A stretch of 60,252 bases of DNA from CAYNWH01 sp964400885 (GTDB taxonomy: Bacteria > Patescibacteriota > Patescibacteriia > CAIXNZ01): positions 1 through 60,252 of the forward strand of contig CAYNWH010000007.1 of NCBI GenBank assembly GCA_964400885.1. The letters are read 5' to 3'. The stretch's first letter is position 1. Each line of letters begins with the position of its first letter. Below are positions 47,551 to 57,900 of the stretch, piece after piece. The position numbers and the translations under genes were made by a program. The notes beneath the pieces are model-generated. The model had not been told where the DNA came from, ran no database searches, and saw only the letters and a list, made by a program, of their open reading frames with translations.

Positions 47551-48936
47551 TTAATATTTTAAACTTTTATTTAACTCCATAATAGCTCTAAATTCCTCCA
47601 AAGTTATAATTGGATTTTCTTTTAATATTTGGTCAAATGATTTACCTTGTTTAATTGCCCTATTCATAATATCAGCATAGGTCTTATAAAGCGGGCTGCT
47701 TTTCAAAGCTTTAATCCCCTCTGTCCTTTTAACGATTGATTCTTCTTCCAAGAGATCTAATTTATCTTTTATTTTATCAATTGCTGACTTAGGATCTTTA
47801 GAAAGGCGCCGCAAATCTTCTATTTTAAAAGCAGCTAATTCATCAATAGGACCATATAACTTAGCAGCAAATTTAACATCTTCAATTTTGGGCCTGGCTT
47901 CTGAAAAAGGTTTTTTGAAGAAAGGCTGCTTTTCCTCTGTCTGCGGCGCGCTAGGTGCAGACGTTACTGGCGGCATAACTGGCTGAGAAACAGGTTCAGG
48001 TTTGGGAACTGGCTTTGTCTCAATCTTTTTTTCTGGCTCTTTTTCTTCTTTAGTAGTTAAAGCTGGCGGCGGTGGCGTTATTTCTTCCCTGCTTTCTAAA
48101 AATTCTTCCTCATCTTCTATCTTTTTTATTAAAGGACTAGCCGTCAGCTCTTGAGCTTTTTTCTCTTCTTCCATTAATTCCTTTTTAATCGCTTCTTTTT
48201 TGCTTAATTCTGCAAATTTCATGCCCTTATCTTTAAGCAGCTGATCAATGGTAATATCTGCGCCTGTAATTTTGGTTTCTGTTTCTTCCGGCCTTTTAAC
48301 TTTGGCAGCCACGTCTATTTCTTCTTCTTTAGCTTCTTTTTCTTTAAAAACCTTTTTTTCTTTTTCTAATTCCTGGCTAATTAAATCCCTGATTTTAACT
48401 CCCTGATTTGCATAACTGGCTTCAATATTTTTTAAAATCTTAAGCAAATTCTGTCCCTCACTGTATTTCAAACCCAAGCCGCCAATTTTATTGCTTCTGG
48501 TTAAAATATCTAATGTTTCGCTGTCATCTCTAATATCGCGAAACCAATTAAAAATAATGTCCTCAAATCTCTTTTCATAACGTTCACTGATTTTTAATTT
48601 TGCCTGTTTTTCTATTGCCTTGATAATATCTTCAAGTTTTGCCTGCACTGGCTCGCTGACTCCTGCCTGCCTTACAACATTTTCCGGCAACAAAGGAAAT
48701 AATTCATTTTCCAGATCATAAGTCAAATCTAAAACTAAATTAAAATTTAAATTAGCTTTTTCCTGAATTGCCAGATCAAGTTCATCTTCCTTTATCTTGC
48801 CGCTAAAATAATCGATTAAAATTTGTCTTATAATATCTTCCTTTTTTTTCTCAATTTTATATCTATCGATTAATTCATCAAGTTTAGTTGCAACCTCTAT
48901 TTTATCAAAATATTCTTGAATATTAAAATCTGTCAT
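47551..48936 (-). CDS. Hypothetical soluble coiled-coil protein in the secretion array
   Basis: I do not recognise this 461-residue protein. It is highly charged, with helical N-terminal (about 1-190) and C-terminal (about 365-461) regions. A disordered middle (about 200-345) is rich in Lys, Glu and Pro (EEITPPPPALTTKEEKEPEKK). There is no signal peptide or membrane helix, so it is probably cytoplasmic. Its place between the TrbL-like protein and PrgI suggests a cytoplasmic adaptor of the machine, perhaps analogous to a tether or substrate-recruitment factor. Confidence 0.62.
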   Translation of the reverse strand: MTDFNIQEYFDKIEVATKLDELIDRYKIEKKKEDIIRQILIDYFSGKIKEDELDLAIQEKANLNFNLVLDLTYDLENELFPLLPENVVRQAGVSEPVQAKLEDIIKAIEKQAKLKISERYEKRFEDIIFNWFRDIRDDSETLDILTRSNKIGGLGLKYSEGQNLLKILKNIEASYANQGVKIRDLISQELEKEKKVFKEKEAKEEEIDVAAKVKRPEETETKITGADITIDQLLKDKGMKFAELSKKEAIKKELMEEEKKAQELTASPLIKKIEDEEEFLESREEITPPPPALTTKEEKEPEKKIETKPVPKPEPVSQPVMPPVTSAPSAPQTEEKQPFFKKPFSEARPKIEDVKFAAKLYGPIDELAAFKIEDLRRLSKDPKSAIDKIKDKLDLLEEESIVKRTEGIKALKSSPLYKTYADIMNRAIKQGKSFDQILKENPIITLEEFRAIMELNKSLKY

Positions 48937-48962
48937 AATTATAAATTTTAGAGCTGAAAAAA

Positions 48963-51900
48963 TTATTTTTCTATCAAAGCGCCGGAAATCATGGTATTCA
49001 TTGCTGTTTCCATATCAGCCACTAGGCCCTGAACTTCTTCAGCAGTCAGGTCTTTACGTGTTCTGGCAAAATCCTCCAAGCGCTTTAATCTGGCCGTATA
49101 TTCTTTAGCTAATTGTTCATTTAATTTAGCGCCTCTTCTTTTTAATTTCGTTTCATAAGCAGACATGGCTTTTCTGACCTTATACAAACCTTTTTGTAAT
49201 GATTGTTTAACCTCGCCCTTAGCACCCTGCTGCTGGGCCGTAGCTAAATCAGCTTGGCTTATTTCTGGTAAGCCGCTAATTTTAACCTGATCACCTTCAG
49301 GCGTAACGCCAATATCAGAAAACCCAACATCTTCAAGTACCTCCTGGTTAACCGCGCCAGCAGCCAAACTTCGCTTAAGCTGGGATTCTCTGTGATTAAC
49401 CATTTGTCTGGCCCGATTTTCTGCTGTATCAGCTGAAACACCTCGTGATTGCAAAGCTTTTCTGATTTCAGCAATAACTTGCCCGCGATTGCGGAATTGT
49501 CCCGTCGGTTTATCAAAATTACTTTCTGCTAAAGTTTGTTTATTTTGGCTTTCGGTCTGCATAAATTGATTCATGTCATCTATTTCCATAACGCCAGGCA
49601 CAGGCTGCGGCCTTTTAGGTAAAGACGGCATAACAGTTTGCCTTGAGCCATTAATAATTTTAGCTTTAAGAAACTGCTTGCCAGCCTTATATTGATTAGT
49701 GGCATAATCACTAACAGAATCCACTGTCCTGCCTTTTAAAGCTAAAATACTATCCATTCTTTCTTTGCCAATAGCTCTTTCTGCTAATCTGGATAATCTG
49801 CCTCCGGCTGGCACTGGCGGTGCTTCAGGTGCTGGCCCTGCTGCTGGTGCTGGCGGTACAGTGGGCGGCTGACCAGCCCCACCCCTTGGGCCTTGAGCAT
49901 AATCATTAGCTTTCATACCAGTTGGCAAATACTCATCTCCCAGAATCAAATGGCCTTGGCTAACTCCGGTTGGCGCAGTATCATCTTTACGCCGTTCGCC
50001 ATTTGACTGATATTCAGCTGTGGCTGCCTCATACATTTTATTAAGCTGTTTTCTTTCAGAATCAGAAAATTGAGCCATACTATCCGGATTAGATGCAACT
50101 TCTTCAATGGCTGACGCAATATTTCTTCTAGCGCCCGGATTATAGCGGCCATAATTTTCTGTTTCCTCACCATATGCCATTAATTCATCTTTCCAAAATT
50201 CATTGCGGTCTTCACCTGTCTCAGGATCAAGCTTGCGCCGAGCAAACTTGCTTTGCTCAGCCATTTGGCTTTGCTCACTGATTTTCATTCTCCTGACTGA
50301 ATCTTTATATTCTTCTGCCGGCGTAGTAGTTTTTGGCTTTATCAAACCTTCTTCTGTCACATATAAATTATTAGTCCTCATATGACGGCCCGTTTCGTTT
50401 TTGTAATCCCGGCCTAATTGCTCAGTAAATTCAAAAAATGGCCGATCTCCCATTGTGCGGCTGAATTTCTTAGTAAAATCACCAACATCTTTAGTATCTA
50501 TCCAGCCGTTTTTAGCGCCTTGGGACATTAAAGCCCGCGCTTCCCTTAAATCGCCTTTTTTATTAGCTGCACCTAATCTTTTGCGCCAGACATTAGGATT
50601 TAAAAAAGCGCCTTCAGAATTTAACCTTTTAGTATCCTTTTCTTCCCATTGCTGCCTGACTCTTTCCACTGCCATTTTTCGCGGACCAAATCTTGAGCGA
50701 GCAGTAGCGCTTACTCTTTCAGCCGCTTCTTTTCTGCCTTCAGCTGTAGCATATCTTAAATATTTATTGCGCCGCGCATAATCACCGACAGCCTGCATCG
50801 CACCCCTGACTGGCGCACCAGCCGCTCTGACAGGAGCCATAGCAATGCCCTGCGCAGCTGCGCCAGCTCTTCTGGCCCCTCTTTCCAGCCTGCCCGCTGT
50901 TTGGTTTCTAATGGCGTTAAACCCACCAGTGGCATAGCCAGAACCAACCACGCCCATCCGGCCTGTGAAATACAAACCGCCAACCAGCATAATAATGCCC
51001 ATCATAAACCCTACTGCTCCCTCTGCCGTACCAGCGGGTGAATTAAGGCCATTCACATTATTAGTTATTTCACTTTGCTTAAAGCCGCCACTAACAGCGT
51101 CTTGGGTAATGTTTTGAGAAACACCATTCATGCTAATAATGGCAATCCACAGGAAAAAAGCTAAAAATGGCCCGACCATACAGTATTTAAAAAACTCACC
51201 CCACCATTGCTGGGATAAAGAAGCGATTTTACCGCCGGCTGGCTCAAAAACCCAGGAGAAAAAAGCTAAAGGCGAAAACACAATCAAAATCCATAAAGCC
51301 ACAATTCTAAAAGCCAAAATCACGCAAAAAATCGCGACTACAATCGTAGCAATAATAACAAATATTAAACCAAAGATACTACCTACCATTGAATCTATGT
51401 CCGCATGACTAGTGCCTGCCTGCACATCATAATTATATTTAAATAAATCTGCTGAGCCAAAACCATTTATCAAATTGCCTTGAGTAATATCTTTAAAGGA
51501 TTTAACAAAAGTTATCATAATCACCTGAAAAAAATCAATTATCAAACCAGCAATAGTCCGGCTAAAATTAACCAAAATCGCCATAATTAATAAACGGCCT
51601 AAAAGCTTGTTATAAGAATATTTTTCAATTTTCAAAACTGTGGCAAAAGCGATCAAAAGCAAACCCAGTATAAAAAACATATTAACAATATCGCGGATAA
51701 TCACCCAGCCTTTTTGCACATAAGAATTATAAATAAAATTATTATATAAGCTTAACATCACTAAAAGTTTAACCAATAAAATCAAAACCTTGCCAACTAA
51801 ACTTATCAGGGTCTGAACAATAAAATTAATAATGGAAATGCCAACCGATTTGGCTGCTCCCATAATATCCATATTAGTAGCTGAAACTCGTTCTATGGGT

Positions 51901-51974
51901 ATTAAAACCAAAACTAAAAGCATTACCAAAAATACGGCCAGCAATAATTTTTTATTTTTTATTTTTTTCAGCAT
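48963..51974 (-). CDS. TrbL/VirB6-like polytopic membrane protein with long soluble C-terminus
   Basis: The 1003-residue protein has an N-terminal helix (about 9-28, probably uncleaved) and then about seven further hydrophobic segments up to residue 345. These include FIVQTLISLVGKVLILLVKL, MFFILGLLLIAFATVL, GLIFVIIATIVVAIFCVILA and GAVGFMMGIIMLVGGLYFTG. The last hydrophobic stretch, then an Ala/Gly/Arg-rich segment (AGRLERGARRAGAAAQG), is the VirB6/TrbL/CD1107 pattern. Residues about 400-1003 are soluble, Arg/Gln/Glu-rich and probably cytoplasmic. It likely forms the inner-membrane channel or platform of the array, between the giant protein and PrgI. Confidence 0.78.
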   Translation of the reverse strand: MLKKIKNKKLLLAVFLVMLLVLVLIPIERVSATNMDIMGAAKSVGISIINFIVQTLISLVGKVLILLVKLLVMLSLYNNFIYNSYVQKGWVIIRDIVNMFFILGLLLIAFATVLKIEKYSYNKLLGRLLIMAILVNFSRTIAGLIIDFFQVIMITFVKSFKDITQGNLINGFGSADLFKYNYDVQAGTSHADIDSMVGSIFGLIFVIIATIVVAIFCVILAFRIVALWILIVFSPLAFFSWVFEPAGGKIASLSQQWWGEFFKYCMVGPFLAFFLWIAIISMNGVSQNITQDAVSGGFKQSEITNNVNGLNSPAGTAEGAVGFMMGIIMLVGGLYFTGRMGVVGSGYATGGFNAIRNQTAGRLERGARRAGAAAQGIAMAPVRAAGAPVRGAMQAVGDYARRNKYLRYATAEGRKEAAERVSATARSRFGPRKMAVERVRQQWEEKDTKRLNSEGAFLNPNVWRKRLGAANKKGDLREARALMSQGAKNGWIDTKDVGDFTKKFSRTMGDRPFFEFTEQLGRDYKNETGRHMRTNNLYVTEEGLIKPKTTTPAEEYKDSVRRMKISEQSQMAEQSKFARRKLDPETGEDRNEFWKDELMAYGEETENYGRYNPGARRNIASAIEEVASNPDSMAQFSDSERKQLNKMYEAATAEYQSNGERRKDDTAPTGVSQGHLILGDEYLPTGMKANDYAQGPRGGAGQPPTVPPAPAAGPAPEAPPVPAGGRLSRLAERAIGKERMDSILALKGRTVDSVSDYATNQYKAGKQFLKAKIINGSRQTVMPSLPKRPQPVPGVMEIDDMNQFMQTESQNKQTLAESNFDKPTGQFRNRGQVIAEIRKALQSRGVSADTAENRARQMVNHRESQLKRSLAAGAVNQEVLEDVGFSDIGVTPEGDQVKISGLPEISQADLATAQQQGAKGEVKQSLQKGLYKVRKAMSAYETKLKRRGAKLNEQLAKEYTARLKRLEDFARTRKDLTAEEVQGLVADMETAMNTMISGALIEK

Positions 51975-51992
51975 TTATCTTGAAATTTATTT

Positions 51993-54900
51993 TTAGGGTG
52001 AAGTAATAGAATAACCAGCTTCTGTTTTTGTTGCAGTATTCCCATTATTATCAGTGGCTTTAATAGTTAAATCACCGCTAGAAGTAATAGTAATAGCGCA
52101 ATCTACTTGAGTTGAGCCAGTCTGGCTGCAAGTAAAATCAGATGTGCCTGCTGTGGTATTTGTTGTATCAACTGTCACATTACTGGCATTAATACCTGCA
52201 CTAGCCGCCACAGAAATCGTTGTATCAGTTATGCTGACAGTCGCTGTTTTCGTAGTTACATTTATTGTAATATTCAAACTGGCTGCCGGACTATTAACCT
52301 TTTCACTGCACTGATCATTTTGCCAGCTGCAGCTCGGATTCAAATTGCAATCCTGCTCTATTTTATAATAAGGGCATAAATCTACTAAGAAAGGAAAATA
52401 AGTCAAACAAGCATAGGGCTGATAATTAAAAGAACCATAAGCACTGTAAGCATTTTGGTAAATGCTATCATAAAGAGGATTAAGAGTGTCAGCTTCTAAG
52501 CACATGCCTTCTAAACCAAGGAATTCTTTCACATTTTCAATCGGGCTGCAGACGCCATTTTGACCTGCCCCGCTGCCGCTGGTAATGCCGCTAATTAGCC
52601 CTGTTTGGCAATCCGTATTATCTTTGCAAACCTTACCTTTGATATCACTAGGGGAAGTACAAATTTTAGTCACAGTAGGCGGCGTAGCCGTAACAGTACC
52701 CAGCGGAAAATTAACTTTAGTGCCTAAAGCATTTGCTTCTTCGTAATTGCATAAATTGCCTGACTGATCCAGCTGCACGCTCTGGCTGTAAAGATTTAAT
52801 AAATCTTTATAACCAGGTTGCTTAATTAAATCGTAAAGCATTGGTGAATCCTGCGCTGGGAAAATTTTACAAATCGGCTCTACAAAACGCAGATCTGACT
52901 GACCAGCTAAATTATTGACTAAAGGATAAGTGCTAAAGCCTTTTTCTAATTCAGATTCAATAGGCAAACGATCAGGTATGCTGTAGCCGGAAAAATCACC
53001 AGCGCGCCATTGCACTAAATCACTTAAGGATCCGGCGCCAAAACGATAAATATAGCCTTTTTTATTAACATAATCGCTAATTCTCTTTATCACCAAAGGC
53101 TGGTTATCAAGATCGTAACGCACATTGTCTTTTTCCGCTGAAAATTTAATGCATTCCCCGCCTGAACTTTCAATACATAAACCAGTCTCAGTGCAAACAC
53201 CCGGCTGCCAGACTTGCTCTGCTGCCAGACAATCACTTTCTTTTTTATATTGGGGATCACTGCAATAGCTCGTACAGACTGCCCATTCCTGGCAATTGCG
53301 GTCAGCCTGAACTTTTAAAATTTCTGCACTATTTCTATCAGTATTTAAAAACTGTACACAGCCCGCATTCCAGTCAACTGCAGTGCAGCTTGAACGATCC
53401 AAATTAGATCCCTGGTCAATTACAAAATAACTATCTTCAGTATTATCTTTAACTTCAACCTGATCATAAGTTACATATGAATCAGGGCAATTACCCTTAT
53501 TAGCGCCTTGATTTAGATTAAGCGGCGCATATAAGACTAGTTCAAAATCTTGCAAGTCTTCTCCTGTGTCAGCCGGCACAGTATAAAGCGCTTCTACTTT
53601 TTTCCAGTCACTCTCTGCGCTAAAAACATAAAGCGGTCCTTGAGCCACATTAGGATCTAAAGAATTAAATTCAAAAGCCGCTTCTGGCAAAGGACATTGA
53701 TCACCTCTGCCTTTAGCATCTTCTGGTACGCGGTAATAAAATGAAATTTTATAAGTTTTACCTTTTTCTAAACGGGCAATAGTCTGGCTAATAGCATAGG
53801 TAGGCACATCTGTTTCCTCTAAAGAACAATCAGTATTTGGGTATAAATATGTACTAGGGCAATCCTGGCTTGTTCTCTTAATTAATTTAATAGCACGGCT
53901 ACCCAGTTTAGGATTATCTGTTTCTATTTTCTGGCCGCCAGAACTAGCTGCTTGAGTTTGCCAGTTAGAAAGCAGGCCAGTCGGATCATTTGATTCAAAA
54001 CTGCCATTGAAAACAAAATTAGGATTAATGTCCACGAATTCTGTGCAGCCATTCCATTTGCTATCACATTCACCCACAAAGCCTTTATATTTATTAGCTT
54101 CTTCAACTTTATAAATAGTAAAAGGAGAAGCTAAGCAAGTAGCAGTATCAGTTAGCCATTCGCCGTTTTGGAACTCACAGATTTCTTGATCTTTAATCTC
54201 AGCGAAAATAGGCGCGCACTGGTTGTATTTTGAACTCCAGCCGCCGCCATTAGCCTGGCAACTTTGAGCTGTCTCAAAATTCAAAGCCGCACAGCCTAAA
54301 GTCGGACTGCCCTTTTTAAACCAGCCTTCCACTCCCTGGCCATTAAGCGTGCTAGTGGTGTATTGGCAAAGCTTAGCTGGATCAATTTTAAAATATTCAG
54401 CATTGCCTGAGTCATTAATTAATTCAGTGCAGCCCAATGATTCTTCGTTGCACATAATAGCATTAGGCACATTTATATATTTATCCGGATCATTTTTAAT
54501 ATAAATATCATTAAAATTAACTGTTACACCCTGGAAAGTTGACTGGCCTAATTTTTTACAGCCTTTATTATCTTTAGTGCAGCTATACTTATCATTAAGC
54601 ACCAAAGTCACTAAATTATCCTGTGGCACAGTATAATCATCTAAAAACGAGGCGTTATCATCATTAAACAGCTGTTTATTAGAGTTAGTTGAATTTTGAG
54701 TATCAATCAAAGCCTGGCAGCCAACAGCGCTGGAGCGGCATAAATTCGTAAAGGATTTAAGGTTATGGGTCTGGCTCAATAAATCCTGATAAGCCTGACA
54801 ACCCAGCATAGCGCCTTCTTCTTCAGCGCCAAAAATATTTTGATTACAGCTGTCTGGCGTCTGCCAGCTATTTTTAACTACATAGACATTATCTTTAACC

Positions 54901-57900
54901 ACTTTTAACAAAATATTATCCAGATAAACTTTGCTATCCAGCGAGTCAAATATTAAACTATTATTGGCAACATTATCCCAGCTGACGAAAACCGGGCCTA
55001 AAGTGTAATTGCGCCATTCATTAGTTAGACGCAAATTAGTTGCCAAAGTAGCAAATTCTTCCAAAGTTGAATCCTGAGAATCAGGCACAGCAGTGCTGAA
55101 TTTAGCTGTAATAACTTCACCGGCTGGGTTGTCGGTCTTAGCCCAGAAAGAAAGCGTATATAAATTATTTTGCTGAATATCAATAAATTTATGTATGGTA
55201 GTGACTGGCGCTGAAACAAATAAAGAATGCCCACCCACTGTCACTGATTCGCCTACTCTAGATAAGCCTTCTGAGGAAGTACCCTCTGCTCCAGCATACC
55301 AATCTAAAGCTCCTGCTCCGTCTTCAAAAGTATCAAAGCTTTGGACATAAACATTATTGCCCTGATTGCCAATAAAAGTTCGGCAGCCATTAGCTTGGGC
55401 TGAACAAGAAATCGCTTCACTAGGAATAGCATCATAAATACAAGACTGGGTATCGCTTTGCCAGCGGCCATTAGTCTTAAGACAATTATCCTGATTTGAT
55501 TCTGTTTTTCTAAAAGGATGGCAATCATCAGCAACAGAAATAGTTTTTCTAATATCTCGGTAATAATTGACTCCATTACTATCAAAGAAATTAACACAAT
55601 TAAAATCAAATTCGCCCAAAGTCAAACGGCAATCGCCAGAATCATCAATAGTTTTTGGCGCGCCAGTTGCAGTATCTTGCTGAAACTCATATTTAATCAA
55701 TTGAGGCGGTCCTGAAGCTGAACCCTGCCAAGTGAAAAATGTTTTTTCTCCCAAACCTAAATTGGGCTTAATGCATTGCCTTAGATAAGTAAAATATCCA
55801 ATACCCTCGCCTCCCGCAGCTACAGCATCTAAATTAGTAAACTGGGCACAGCCTACTTCTGCTAAAGTGCAAGTCTTGGCTGTATTAGGAATAAAATAAT
55901 TATATAAAGGATCTGGCTCTGGTTCATATAAAACCGGGTCTTGCTTAAAGGTATCATAACCCACGCATTCCGCCGGACAATAATCAGTCAAACTAACCAC
56001 GCCTGGTATTTGGGGATCACCATTTACTGGCGTATAAATTTGGCAGCCGACTTCTTCTGGCTCACAAACTTTCATAAAATTGCCACAAATTGAATCATCT
56101 GGCTTATATTTATAACAAGCTGTGACATTTGGCACAAAGACTGCTGAACTCGTAGCTGTCGGCTGATCCCAAAAACCACCTGCTCCTTCTGGGTCTTCAC
56201 AAGCTATTTTATTATCAATATTTAAAACTGGCGGCGGATCACCAGGTCCATAACCATGGCAATCTAACCGAGCCGGCGGCTTTTTATAATATAATTTATT
56301 GTTAGCGTCATAATCAGTATAAGCTGTCACGAAATTATAATTTCTAACCTGGTCTAAAGAATTAAGCGATAAATCAACCCCATCCAGATAAACAGTCGTT
56401 CCAGCTTGCCCGCCGGGTAAATAAATCATGATATCCAATTCTGTGCCACCAGCACCAGTAATTAAAGTGCTATCAACTTGATTATAATATTGATCAACAT
56501 AAAACTGTTTGCTATTTAGCTCGCTTTGAGTCTGTCTCATCTTAGCCAAATTAAATTTGATCGGCTGGCTCAGAGGCAAATTAGCTTTTAAATAAGCAGT
56601 CGCTGTATAAGTATCGCCAGCCCTGGTTAAGATCTTGTTTTCATCAGCAAACTTACTTTTATAAACCAGCACTAATGCTTGATTATCTGTCAAATCACCG
56701 ATATTAATTGCCAATTTGCTTAAACCTTGCCACACATCTGTGCCATCTCTGGAAACAAATGCCCGATCACTAAATGGCCCTTCGCCGCGCCAAGTCCCTA
56801 AAAGATTATTGCAATCTTCTTTTGTAGAATTATATAAACTGGCTCCCTGACAAAATTCATGCCAGCTGCCATTATTAGATTCACAACTAGGTTGGCAATT
56901 TGTATCATCTGGGCCTGGTTCACAAGTATCTAAATTTGATAATTTTTCTTCGACTTGTCCATCTACTTCGCATTTTTGCTGCCAAGTGCCGCCATTAGCT
57001 TGACATTTTTCTTCAGCTTCATTAACTCCAGTCGTAGCCGGATCATCAGCAAATTGCGGATTCTCACAAAGATTATATTTCAAAATGCTACTGGTGCAAA
57101 ATCTTTTAAAATCACCAACATTAGCCAAGCAGTCTGTTTCATTCACATTATTATTAATAGCACCTAAACATTGATAATCCCACGTCTGCCCATTAGCTAA
57201 ACATTCATCTTGGGTGATGCTTGTACCATCTAAACAATAACCGGACCAAGTACCATTATTCAATAAACAATCACTTTGATTATCATAGCCATAATTAAGA
57301 CAGGTTTCATTGTAAGTGCCTTGACAATCGGCTGCGCTAGCCACTTCATCCTTTAATCTTAAATCCCAATTAGCCGGGAAATTACCATCCGGAGCATATT
57401 CAAAGCTTGAATCTGCCACTAAATTATTAGCTGAATCGCGGTATAAGAAAAATTCATTACAGCCTTCATTTTGCCGATCACAGGTGCTAACATAACGATT
57501 TAAATAAATCCTGCTATCTGTTTGCCAAGCGCCGGCTAAATCAGCAGCAGTTGAATACCAAGTGCAGCCGGCATTGTTTGGGCCGCAAATATTGCTGCCG
57601 CTTAAAGTATTTTTTAAATAAGAAACAGTGCTGGCACCATTGAGACCAGTTACACTGTAAGTCCGACAACTATTAAATTCTGCTGGACAAGTATTCGCAG
57701 CAAATTGCCAGACATTTTTTTCTTTAACGCAAAAACCATAATTTTCATTTACACAGCCGCCCTTGCCATCCTCTGTTAAACAGCTGGCAAAATCCGGACA
57801 GCGCGAATATCTTTGGCTATTACTATTAGTCGTCAAAAGCTCACCATAAGGCTCAATATCGGTCTGCACTGCACAGCGCGTACTTGGCAATTTCAAAACC

